From Chlamydomonas reinhardtii (lineage: Eukaryota; Chlorophyta; Chlorophyceae; Chlamydomonadales; Chlamydomonadaceae): a stretch of 64,000 nt of DNA. The stretch is from positions 5,567,195-5,631,194 of the forward strand of contig NC_057015.1 in NCBI RefSeq assembly GCF_000002595.2, read 5' to 3'. Below are positions 1-10,865 of this stretch, in pieces (position 1 is the stretch's first letter; each line of letters opens with the position of its first letter). Made by a program: the position numbers and the translations under genes. The notes under the pieces are model-generated. The model was not told the origin of the DNA and did not search any database. It was given only the letters and a program-made list of their open reading frames with translations.

Positions 1-843
1 GCAGACGGCAGTGGGTACGACGTGGCGTGCGGTATGGACTTCGAGCCCATCCTGGCCGACCTGCCGCCGGCGAGGCAGCGGGACGCCATGACGTCGCACC
101 TGCAGCGCACCTGGGGCCTAGCCGAGCCCACCGCCGCCCGCCTTTCCACCTGGCCGCTGGCCTTCCGCTACTGGAAGAAGGCCTACCGCCGCGCGCCCTC
201 GCTGCTGCGCTCCCTTCCGCTGCTGTTCTACGACATTTGGGTGGCGCGGGACCTCACGGGCGCCCGGCTGCACCGCGCCGCGCCCTACGTCGCCCACGCC
301 GCCAGCGCCAAACGGCTGCGTGCGGGGCTGCCAACCGAGGTGTACTGCTGCTGGAACGGGCTGGTGGCGCTGGCGGCAGAGCCGCTGCTGCCCGGGCGCA
401 GCGGCGGCAGCGTTAGGTTCCGGGCCGGTGACGTGGCGGTGGGCGAGTGTGCCGCCAGCGAGTGCAGCCTGCTGTGTGATGACCTGCGGCGGCTTGGGCG
501 CGGCGCGGCGGTCATGGACCCGGGGGTGCGAGTGACATACCGGCGGGTGGCGGCGGAGCGGCTGTTCGCCAGCAGGGAAGGAACGGATGGAGCTAGCGTT
601 GACGCTGGCAGCAGTACCATTAGCGGAGCTGCCGATGATGACTACACGGGGATTGAGATAAACAGCCGCGAGGAGTGGAGCGCAGGAGTGCTTGCGGACC
701 TGGCGGCGTGGCGGCGGCAGCACGTGAGCGCCGACGTGCCGCGCAGCGTGGAGTGCTGTGGCCTGAGGCCCGGCAGCGAGGGAGTGGACTTTGAGCACGG
801 TTGCAGCCGCGTCCCGGCGCCGCGCGGCCCGGCCGCGCCCTGA
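1..843 (+). CDS. CAP59-like (GT69) glycosyltransferase, C-terminal part
   Basis: This is an open frame from the first base to a TGA at 841-843; its start lies upstream of the window. The visible 280 residues match the CAP59/CMT1 alpha-1,3-mannosyltransferase-like family (GT69). It begins with the block YDVACGMDFE. It then has an FYDIWVARD block at about residues 76-84, the acidic/aromatic WNG block (YCCWNGLVALAAEPLL) around residue 117, and a C-terminal FRAG...ECAASECSLLCDDLRR...DPGVRVTYRR block. These fit a cytosol- or Golgi-facing nucleotide-sugar transferase, but donor and acceptor cannot be told from sequence. The last 100 residues are variable and rich in charged residues. No intron is needed in this segment. 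The family call is from remembered motifs; the exact substrate is unknown. Confidence 0.75.
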   Translation, partial: ADGSGYDVACGMDFEPILADLPPARQRDAMTSHLQRTWGLAEPTAARLSTWPLAFRYWKKAYRRAPSLLRSLPLLFYDIWVARDLTGARLHRAAPYVAHAASAKRLRAGLPTEVYCCWNGLVALAAEPLLPGRSGGSVRFRAGDVAVGECAASECSLLCDDLRRLGRGAAVMDPGVRVTYRRVAAERLFASREGTDGASVDAGSSTISGAADDDYTGIEINSREEWSAGVLADLAAWRRQHVSADVPRSVECCGLRPGSEGVDFEHGCSRVPAPRGPAAP

Positions 844-2037
844 GGCGGAGCTCTCGGACACTGTCATGCTGGCACCATACCAGGTGGCATGTGCAGGGGC
901 GAGGCAGGGGGCGTCAGACGCAGCGTCGCGTGCTTTGGAGTTCGTGCGCAAACGGGATGACAGCTGCAGGCAGCAGGCGTGCGCTCTGCTTGCAGCGCGA
1001 GTGAGTGAGGCACGTGCACGCGACCGCGCTGGCCATGTGCGTTAACACGTGAGGCCCTTCTGCACGGGGCTGTTGTGCCGCTTGGTGAGTTGGTTGAGGC
1101 GCGTGACTGCTGTGGTCAGTAGGCGGGAATGCAGTGCTGGCCGCCTTAATGCAGCCCGGCGTATCCATGCCCGCTTTGAGGCCGCTTTAAGGCAGCCCGG
1201 CGCATCCATAGCTTAAGCATGTAACTGTGGGCATGTGCAAACCCCGCAGGTGACGCCGGTGCAGCAGCAGCGCTGTGTGTTATGGTGGGCCTCTGGAGTC
1301 CGGTGCGGCCATCCACGGTAAGGCGGGCCTGGCTCCGACACAGGTGCATAGCTACACTGTCAACATCTCACAATTGCTCCCCCTCCGCTCCCGCAGGCCC
1401 CGGCAGGACGCCTGACGTTGAATCCGACGATTCTGGCACAGAATGGATGCAAGATACTGGCGCTGGCGTAGGCAGCATTCTTTGTACAAGGTGTTCACGA
1501 GCGGCTCAGGACTGGGGCACACAGTAGCTGGCTTCGTGGTGTGGCTTCGGTTAGGGGATTGTGAAAGCCCATCCGGGCGTAAACCATGCGGTAGTTGCAA
1601 CGGCGTAGCTGTGAGGCCGCCGCTTTGAGGACGACGGAGGACGTCGCCGCCAGGCCCTATCCAGCTCCACGTTCCAGACCTGTACCCCCAGCACTGATGT
1701 GCGACTCCGCCTTTTAGTAATGCCTTCAGCAGCTCTCCGCGGCCGCGCTCAGCGTTTGCATTTCTCCAGCCATATAGTGCCCAGCAGTCAGCACCAGGTC
1801 ACCAGCATCACCCCTCAGCAGGCCCTCAGGCCCACTTTCTAGCGGTCCCCTGTCCCCGTCAGGTACTGGCCCTACTCGGGCTACTCGCTCAGTCGCTCCT
1901 GCACTCAGGTTCCCCTCACAAAGGGCTTACTCCGCTAAGTTACTAATATAAACTCGTGGCGCACCGACACTCGTGGCGCACCGATATTTTGCAGCCAAGG
2001 CATTCAGCGCACTGCCTCGTACGGTTGCACCTAAGAG
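844..2037. other. Convergent 3' region, no gene seen
   Basis: This stretch lies between two genes that point at each other. It holds the 3' UTR of the CAP59-like gene, with a TGTAA signal at 1220-1224, and presumably the 3' UTR of the minus-strand gene that ends at 2038. A 17-bp unit is repeated twice in tandem at about 1952-1985. The short ORFs here lack splice support or recognisable domains. Confidence 0.6.
1220..1224 (+). terminator. TGTAA polyadenylation signal
   Basis: TGTAA is the usual Chlamydomonas poly(A) signal. This one lies about 380 nt after the stop codon of the CAP59-like gene and is the first clear one downstream. Confidence 0.5.
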
Positions 2038-2687
2038 CTACATCGCCTTATCCTCTGCTTCACAGGCAGCCGCCTCACGCAACAGCTCCGCCTGCATGCC
2101 TGCACCGCCACCTGCCGCCCCCACTCCCGGCTCCTCCCCTGGCCGCAGCTCGCCAGCATCCTCTGCATCACTGCCGCTGACGCTGCTGCTGTCCTTACCC
2201 CCTCTCCCCGGGGATTTCCCCGGGGCTTTCCCTGCTGCCGTCGCCTTGGCAGCAGCCGGCACCTTATTGCGCCCGCTCTTGGCCTGATGGTGGTTTTTCC
2301 ACAGCCCGCCATAGCGGTAGTGCGGCTTGCTGGCGCTGCCGTCCACGGCGCCACCACTGGCGGCCATCCAGCACTTGCCGCACGCCATGTGCCACGTGCC
2401 GCTGGCGTCCACCTGGCAGCGCACTAGCAGGTCTCGGCTGCGGCTGCACAGGCTGCAGGGCTTGCGGCCCTTTTCGGGGTCCCCTAGGCCCTGCGCGTCA
2501 TGACAGGGTGAAACGGTAACCTACTAGTGCGCCTCTGCTCCGCGTCCTCTAAAAGGCGTGTGCCCCAACTTCCCACTTGCCATGAGGCCTGCCCCACCTG
2601 GCGCTCATCCCGCTTAGCTGCCTTGGAAGCTTTCAGGGCCGCCTTGCGCTCTGCTCGCTCCTCCTCCGTCTCGTTCCTACGCCCCAT
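2038..2687 (-). CDS. Small conserved protein with paired CxxC motifs
   Basis: Two exons, 2687-2598 and 2490-2038, are joined by a 107-bp GT-AG intron in phase 0 and give 180 residues. The start has an arginine/lysine/glutamate-rich lead (MGRRNETEEERAERK). Then come CxxC at 42-45, a lone Cys55 and CxxC at 67-70, followed by the block HYRYGGLWKNHH. This arrangement recalls a small family shared by algae, plants and fungi, in which the cysteines probably bind zinc. No function is known to me. The C-terminal 70 residues are Ala/Gly/Lys-rich and likely disordered. Its start lies 511 bp from the divergent AMP deaminase start. Confidence 0.75.
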
Positions 2688-3198
2688 GTTGACGTGTGTG
2701 TGGCGCCGCGGTCGTGCGCCACAGTAACGTGCGGGTGTGGCAGCGTGCGACGCTGCACCCAAGCTCTGCGCCTGATAGGCCGCTCCTCTGCCCACCAGGT
2801 TAATTTGCTGTGCCGTAAGACCCGCGATGGCACGCATATAGTCAAGCGTCGGAATCGAATGGCAGCTCTGGAGTTGTGGTCCCGGCGGGTCAGCCTGCAC
2901 GAGCTCTCAGAAATCAGTATAACACAGCATTCCATGTACGATTTAATGTTGCCTGAAGCAGAAGGAGGCCAAGGAGCGCATGGAATTTTGCATGCAGCGG
3001 TGCATTGAGAGTCGAGAAGCGTGCATCCCCTACACAAAAAATGCTGGAGGGCTGCAAATCCTGCCGTCGCTCATAGTGGTTGTATTCGAGCGAACGGCGC
3101 TCGGAACCGGCAGGGTTTTGTCCTTCCAACATTCGCACCTCCAGGGCCTTGGCCCAGCGGTCTAGTGTCTTGGTGTGGGGCTCGCTCCTAGGAGCGCC
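2688..3198. promoter_or_regulatory. Shared upstream region of two divergent genes
   Basis: These 511 bp separate the start codons of the minus-strand CxxC protein and the plus-strand AMP deaminase. They must hold both 5' UTRs and both promoters. I see no clear TATA box for either gene. A bidirectional promoter is inferred from position only. Confidence 0.45.
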
Positions 3199-6100
3199 AT
3201 GTCCGGCACCGAGTCCCAAAGCAGGACTTTGCTCCTAGTGTCAGCGGGAGCGGTGCTGGGCGGTGCTATTGCGTTTGGAGCAGCATTTGGATTGGCTCAT
3301 GCTTATAGCAAGCGCCTGGATGCTTTGGAGGAGCAGAAGAAGGGCAGGTGCGTCCACGAAACCCCAATTGTGGTTTATGCTTTCGGGCCAACCGTCCCCG
3401 CTTGCCGCTTGCAGTGTCGGGGCACTGCCGACGCCGCCTCAATCGGCACCTGCAGCTATGATTGCGCGCAAACCCGAACCACAGCTGGTGCAGCCCTACC
3501 CGGTGAGTGCGCATGGCGCGCAACTGAGCAGCCTCACCGCGAGCTTGAAACGAACACTGCGTGCCTGCTTTGGCAAGCGTAAGCGCAAAACTGCACGTGC
3601 ACATGCCTGCAGGTCAACGGCAGCGGTCTCAACGGCGGGCTTGTGCAGCCGGTGCCGATGGGCCTGGCACCCGCGCCAAAGCCGCTGCACATGCACGCGC
3701 CGGTGCAGGCGGTGCAGGCTGCAGAACACGCGATCATGTCGCCGCGCGTGGCGCACGTCCGCGCTGCTCGGGTATGCGGGGGCCCGGTTCACGGGGGGCG
3801 GGGGCCGGGCTGGCCGTGTGCTGCAACGCCGCGCAACACTGTCAACTTGCGGGGACCGCGGGTGGCAGCGGGTGGGGCTGCTGCGCAAGGCCCCGAAGGC
3901 AGCGCACGGCCCACAGCACACGCCGCCCCGTACTGGCACTAACCCGTCCTCCCCCATCCCCAACCCCCCAAACCACCGGCACCCAATCCCGCGCAGCCGC
4001 ATGATGCCATGGCGCCGTACAGTCCGTACCCTGGGCAGGCGGGTGAGGCCAGCGGCAGCGGCCGGCCGTCCATGGGCGACGCGCAGCTGGTGGAGGGCGA
4101 GTCGCCGCGGCAGCCGGGGCTGCCGGTGCGCGCACGCGGCCCGCACGAGCCGCATCACTCGGTGAGCCGCCGGGGCACACCGGCCTCTAGCAATGGGATG
4201 TGTGTCCTCGCCTGAGGGACTTGGCGGGGGGCGGGAGATGTAGTGGGTGTGCCGGCGGGGGTGGGGCCTCGGCAGGGTCCGCTGTAGTGCCTTTGGCTGC
4301 TGGCACTGTGATACGTAGCCCTTACACCACCTTCCACTCAACATCCTCTCTCCCCTGCTGCGCACAACCCTCCCGCACTCCCATTGCATCAGCGCCCGCT
4401 GAGTGGCGGCGGCGGCGTGGGTGCCGGCGCCAGCGGAGTCGGCAACCACCACGGCGCCGGCGCCACCGGCCGCAAGGCCTCGCCTGTGCCTGGCGCCACC
4501 TCCACCGCTGCCGCAGCCCAGGACCGCGCCCAGAAGGCGGCTCTGGACATGATGATGGCGGCCACGGGCGGCGGCATGAGCGGACTGGCCAAGCCAGTGG
4601 GGGCGGCGGGCGCGGTCACGAGCGAGAAGGTGTGTGGAGGGAGTCCGGGGGGATGAAGGGCTGCGGAGGCATAGGGCCGGGCGCTGCTAGGCTAGAGCGC
4701 AGGGCGGGGGCCAGGCTTGCGAGCACGGGCGGGGAGCTTGGGGATTTGCACCGCCCAGTATCCGAAACAAGCTTCTGGAGAGCGGGGGGATTGTGGCCGA
4801 CTGTCAGGCGGGGAGCGGGGAAGGGGGGCGTGCTGCGGCTAGTCAGGGACCTGGGCAGAGGACGGCGGGCGCGTCCAAGGACGGCGGGCGCGTCCAAGCG
4901 CAAATGCGTTGGGTGTGTACGTGCTGCCTCCGTGCGCTGACGCCTCAACTGCGCCTGCATCAGCTCCCACCGCCTTACCCGTGCTGCCCCCCTGCCTGCC
5001 TGCGCCTTTGCCGCCCTGCCTTCCGGTCCAGGTCCTGGACCCCAGCACCAACGACGAGTACAGCCGCGTGATCACTCCGGAGACGGCCATGACGGACGAG
5101 GTGGAGGACGTGTGCGCCATGCTGGTGGAATGCCTGGAGCTGCGCAAGCACTGGCTGTTCAGGCCGGCGCGTGAGTGGCGCGGCGGGCGGCGGGGCGGGG
5201 CTGGATAGGCCAGGGTGGGGCGAGGCGGAGTGGGGTGGGATGGGGTGAAGCGGCGGCACTGGGGGTGCGGGCGGAGGGAGAACCAGGGCGGTGCGGGCAG
5301 GTGTGGGTGCGGTGGGGAGGTCAGTGTGATGAGGGAGGGGGAGGGTTGAGGGAATGGGGAAGCAAGAGGCACGGTCATGGAGGTGCGGGTCGCATATGCC
5401 GATGCGCGTGACTGCAGCAGACAGGCGGCTACAAACGCAAGCAGCGACCCTGCTGGCGCCTCACTGCACGGCCGCTGTCACAACCCCCAACCCCGCAGTG
5501 TCGCCTGAGGCGAGGCGCCACGAGCCGGAGGCGGCGGTGCCGTCCGACATCGACCCGCAGCCCTTCCAGTACAGCCCGCAGCCGCCCTCGGGCCACTCCT
5601 TCCGCATGGTGGAGGGCGTGATGCAGGTGTTCAGCCCAGACGACCGCGGCTTTAACAACAACCTGTTCCCGGTGAGGAGCGCGGGAGGGAGGTAGACGAA
5701 ACCGGGAGGCGGCGCCAGGGCTGGGCGGGTTATCATTCCCAAGCCCAACCGAATTTAGGCTTGTGGGGGCCAAATGAGTAGCGGCAAGGCCACAGTGATT
5801 CTTGGTTCAGGCGCTGCAAGACTCCGCTGGCCGCGCGGCGCTGCCTGTCGGGTGAAGCGGGGTGGGTACGCCGGCGCCCGTCTGAGCTCCCCCACTTTTG
5901 TGCTGCCCTGTGGGCTGCAGGTGCCGGGCACGGCCGCCGAGTTCTTCACCGACATGCACCGCATCCTGCGATACGCCTCGTCGGTGGGTGCCAGCACGCA
6001 GCCAGCCCCAGGACTGCCACGCATGCTCTTGGGTTTTATCGGCCTCAACGATTAGACTGTGGTGCAACGCGCCTGGAATCCCGCCCATTTGCCTCCTGCA

Positions 6101-9100
6101 GCATTCCCTACCTCAACGCACCACCACCACACCACCACCACCACTAACACCTTCGTCTCTGCGGTGCTACTTGTCCAAACCCATCCCGCAGGGCCCGGTC
6201 AAGTCGTTCTGCCACCACCGGCTGATGCTTCTGGAGCAGAAGTTCAACCTGCACGTGATGCTCAACAGCGACAAGGAGTTCCGGGCGCAGAAGGCCGCGC
6301 CGCACCGCGACTTCTACAACGTGCGCAAGGTGGACACGCACATCCACCACAGCGCCTGCATGCACCAGAAGCACCTGCTGCGCTTCATCAAGTCCAAGCT
6401 GCGCAAGGTGACTGCGTGCGGCCGCGGGGAGAGGGCGTGCCTGGTGCGGGGCCCTTGCGGGTCCCGGTGCACGGGGACGGGCGCGTGAACGGGGCGTGTT
6501 TGACGATGTTGTGCGGTATTTAGGTTGCTAGGTTGCCTGCTTGCGCCGGGAACAGCACCGCTGTGCCAACCATTTTGGCGCCGCGCTCCGCAGGAGCCTG
6601 ATGAGGTGGTGATCTTCCGCGACGGCAAGTACCTGACGCTGAAGGAGGTGTTCGAGAGCCTCAAGCTCACCGGTGAGAGAGTGGGTGCGACAGTAGGTGT
6701 GGGCGGCTGGTGGGACTCGGGGCGGGTGGATTCAGCGCCTGTGGGTCTCGTCGTACTGCAGCTGTGGGTGTCCTGCGCTCGAGCCTCGAGGGGTCCAAAA
6801 CCGCTACCCCAACGGCTGGTGATGGACTATGCATGAAGGACTCCACGAATATGCACACACATGCTACGCTTTGCATGCAGGCTACGACCTGAACGTGGAC
6901 ACGCTGGACATGCACGCGGACAAGAACACCTTCCACCGCTTCGACAAGTTCAACCTCAAGTACAACCCGTGCGGCCAGTCGCGGCTGCGCGAGATCTTCA
7001 TCAAGCAGGACAACCTGATCCACGGCCGCTTCCTGGCGGAGCTGACCAAGGAGGTGTTCGAGGACCTGGAGTCCAGCAAGTACCAGCACGCCGAGATGCG
7101 CATCTCCGTGTACGGCCGCAAGGTGGGGCGGGGGGGCGGATGCGGTGGTCGCCAGGTTGTACCGAGGCCGAAACGCAGGACCCAGAAGAGGAACTAGAAG
7201 CGCGAAGCTGGGGGCGGGGTGGGGGTGGTGGGAGATGGACTGGGCTAGCATGTCAGCGCCGCACTCTCGCACATGGGGGCTGGGGATGGGCTGGGCTAGC
7301 ATGTCAGCGCGCAATATGGCACAGGTTTTCATATGTGCTGCCCGCCTTGGCGTGTGCCCGCACCTCTCCGGCAGGCCATGGAGTGGGACATCCTGGCGGC
7401 CTGGGTGGTCAGCTTCCAGCTGCACTCGGACAACAACGTCTGGCTCATCCAGGTGCGGCGATGGAGCGATTGTGTTTCGGGGGAAAGGGGTGACAACACT
7501 GGCAGCGGTTGACGGCGTGTACCGTTATTTGTGGCAACGGGAACCCCGGGACCTCGGGTGCAGGCAGCGCAGCACATTCTGCACTGGAGACCTAGCCCCG
7601 GCCTGACCGTGCTTACCAGTAACTGCCACCGCCTCCGCGCCTTCGCCTCCTTGCCGCAGATCCCGCGCCTGTACAACGTGTACAAGGAGACGGGCGTGAT
7701 CGAGAACTTCCAGCAGATGCTGGACAACATATTCGAGCCGCTGTTCGAGGTGACCGCCGACCCCTCCACACATCCGCAGCTGCACGTGCTGCTCAAGCAC
7801 GTGAGTGGCTACTGGCTACCCCTGGCGGAAAGGGGGATGGCTGGGCAGGCCTGTGGTTGTAGGGTGCTTCTGCAGCGCCGGAGGGGCCCACTGGTTTCAC
7901 CTCTTTTACATTTCCCTAAGCCGCGCCCACGTCTTCCTCCGAAGCTGCTTCTTCTTACTTGCGACCAACCATCATCACGCTCGCTCAAAATACAACCCGT
8001 CTAACCCGTAAACACGTCTGGACGTCGCACCCGCTCACAAATAAACAGGTGGTGGGCTTCGACATGGTGGACGACGAGTCCAAGCCCGAGCGCCGCCCCA
8101 CCAAGCACTCGGAGCCGCCGGAGCGCTGGAACACCAAGCACAACTGCGCGTACGCCTACTACGCCTACTACATCTACGCCAACCTGTGAGCCCGCACGCT
8201 TGTTGCACAGCGCCACGCACAGACCATTGCACTGGTGACTCACACTGCCGCTGCAAAGCAGGCCCTTCAGGAGGCCTATCAGCGCGTCCGTCCATTCCAG
8301 CGTCCTCCGTGTGGTCCCCACGAACCTGCGGCTTCGTATGCCCCCAACATTGCTTTCTCCTAACTAGCCATGCCCTGGACCCCTCCAACATTCCCACTCA
8401 CTCCGCCTGGCACCCGCTGCCCGGACACAGGTATGTGCTGAACAAGTTCCGCGAGAGCCGCGGCCTCAACACCTTCACCTTCCGCCCCCACGCGGGCGAG
8501 GCGGGCGACATCGACCACCTGGTGGCGGGCTTCATGCTGTGCGAGAACATCGCGCACGGCATCAACCTGCGCAAGAACCCCTGCGTGCAGTACCTGTGAG
8601 TGATGGCCCAAGTCATATGGGAGGCCAGCAGCCACGGATCCGTGGGAGCTTCCACTGCACTGGGTTGTTGAACACCGTCACGGAGAGGATGGGGCACTGA
8701 CGGGCTACAAGAGGAGGCAGGGATAGGGGAAGGTGGCAGGGGAAGAGGATTGCGGATGCGCAGCACTGTGGTATACCAGCACGGCACACCGCCTCCTTGC
8801 TAGTGGCTACCTGCATGCCCTTCCCTCCTACTGGACCTCGCCGCACCACTACTTCCGCCCCCGCTCACATCCACCCGCCCCTCGCGCCCCTCCCGCCCCT
8901 CCCGCCCCTCCGCCCGCTCCCTTGCCGCCGCGCAGCTACTACCTGGCCCAGATCGGCCTGTGCATGAGCCCGCTGTCCAACAACAGCCTGTTCCTGGACT
9001 ACCACCGCAACCCCTTCCCGCTGTTCTTCGCGCGCGGGCTGTCCGTCAGCCTGTCCACCGACGACCCGGTCATGATCCACCTCACCAAGGAGCCGCTGGT

Positions 9101-9723
9101 GGAGGAGTACAGCGTGGCGGCGCAGGTGAGGAGGCGGCGGCAGGGGGCGGGGGTGGGTGTGTGGTGGGCGGGTTGGGGCGGTGTGTTGTGGGGTACCGTA
9201 AGTGGTGTGTGGAAGGCGTGAGTCAGGGATGCGCTTTGCCCTCGGCAGCTGTGTGCCAAGGGCGTTCACTGGTCCTGGTGGTGGGACTGCCGGCTGCAGG
9301 TGTTCAAGATGAGCAGCGCGGACCTGTGCGAGATCGCGCGCAACGGCGTGCTGCACAGCGGCTTCCCGCACGCCTGCAAGAAGCACTGGGTGGCGGAGGA
9401 GTACTGGCGGCCGGGGCCGGAGGGCAACGACATCCACAAGACCAACGTGCCCAACCTGCGCCTGCGCTTCCGGTGCGTGACTGCGGCACCTGTCTGGCAC
9501 TAGTGCTTGCAGCAGGCTGTGCGCGTAGAGCCCTTCGTGGAGCGTTTACGTGGTCACAACGCCGGTGTGATGGCTGCATGTTTGTCTATGGCCGACCCGC
9601 TCCATCCTCCCCTGCCCATGCAGGCACGAGACCTACTGCGACGAGATGCGGCAGGTACTGCACGGCGCGGTGGCGCACCAGGCGCGCAAGGCCGCGCAGC
9701 TGATGCGCGCCGCGCAGGAGTGA
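3199..9723 (+). CDS. AMP deaminase, plant FAC1-like, membrane-anchored
   Basis: AMP deaminase converts AMP to IMP plus ammonia and so controls the adenylate pool. Eighteen exons keep phase throughout: 3199-3347, 3415-3502, 3613-3771, 3997-4161, 4393-4629, 5032-5170, 5499-5671, 5921-5983, 6192-6407, 6594-6672, 6881-7122, 7375-7452, 7660-7800, 8049-8185, 8431-8595, 8936-9125, 9300-9472, 9624-9723. The product is 897 residues; Arabidopsis FAC1 has about 840. Residues about 10-32 form one hydrophobic segment, as in plant enzymes. Residues 50-300 are low in complexity. The catalytic core starts near residue 300, with the zinc pair H441/H443 in VDTHIHHSA and the family signature SLSTDDP at 782-788. 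The C-terminal blocks [11 protein letters not shown] and RHETYCDEM also match. No core residue looks lost. Confidence 0.96.
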
Positions 9724-10865
9724 AGGAGCGCCGGCCGCGTGCGGGAGGACGCAGAGGTGGGGAGGACGGGGTCCGCAGCGCACGGCGAGGGCGGTGATGA
9801 AAGTGGATGTTGCGTGCTGCGGCAGCGCGCTGGGTTGCATGAGGGCACACCTCGTCGACGGCACTGGTGTGTTTAAGCTCACGCACGGTGAGGGCGCGGT
9901 GCAAGAGCGGCGGTTTGGTTGCACTGTATGACGGACACGGCTTGTGAATACTGAACTGCGAGCTGGGCTAATAGTTCTGGCTGTAGGTTCTGGGCGCCGG
10001 GATGCGACCCGTGGATGCGACCCAAGGGAACAACTAGGCGAGCTCTCAGGCGGGGTGGGCTGCCATACTGACTGCAAGACGGGTATGTATTCGCAGACTG
10101 TACTGTTGCGGAGTGCTTCTGCTTGTTTGGTTGGCGTTATGGCATGGCTGCAGTGGGGGCTGCTGGTGCTGGTGGTGTTCGACAATCGACATTCAGGCAG
10201 GATGAGGCCTAGTACTGGCGGCAGGCTCACGGGTATGCAAGCCAGTGCTTTCTGGGGCATGAAATGGTGGACGACGCCACGAGATTCTTGTCTCTTGACG
10301 TGCAGGGATGCTATAATCGCCCTGTAATGCTACTGGTCTGCAGTTGCGGCCATGTGGATGCGGCATACCGTATGACGAGTTAGGTTGTATGGAAAGGGAG
10401 GCCGCGGCAACGGGGTGACCCCACGGGTGGCCCATCACAGTGGCCCGCCCTGTGCGGAACACGTGTAGCACCCCTGGCGGAGTGAGTGACGCTGGATGGC
10501 TGACTTGTACAACATCACACAGTCCTTGCATTTCCGCAGTGCGTGCGTGCGTGAGAAAGAAAGCTCGGACGGTGCGCTCGAGGGGGCCTGTGGCTGGTGC
10601 CCCACGGCGGTGATGAGCATGCCCCCCCCCCTGATTGTCTGTAAACGGACATTGTATCGTCGCCGAGCGCCCCAAAACAGACCCAGCATGAATACTTATG
10701 ACAAGAATAGCTGACTTAGATAGGTAAGAGCTGGCTCGACAACGACGTGCAACATCCATCTCAGAAGTCGACTGCGACATGAGCTTGAGAAGCATGAATT
10801 TCGTCATGTAGATAGGTCGACCAGTTCTCTGTGTCATATAAACGGCGTCGCGGCGATTGAGCGCC
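9724..10865. other. AMP deaminase 3' UTR and upstream region of the GT90 gene
   Basis: This is a tandem intergenic stretch. The first TGTAA after the AMP deaminase stop is at 10323-10327. A TATAAA lies at 10837-10842, only 24 bp before the next start codon, so if it is used the leader is very short. I see no coding feature here. Confidence 0.5.
10323..10327 (+). terminator. TGTAA polyadenylation signal
   Basis: This is the first TGTAA downstream of the AMP deaminase stop codon, implying a 3' UTR of about 600 nt. Confidence 0.5.

Noticed and set aside
3263-4165. 300-residue plus-strand ORF near the AMP deaminase start
   Set aside because: It runs through introns and exons 1-4 of AMP deaminase in mixed frames. 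Only short parts coincide with true exons.
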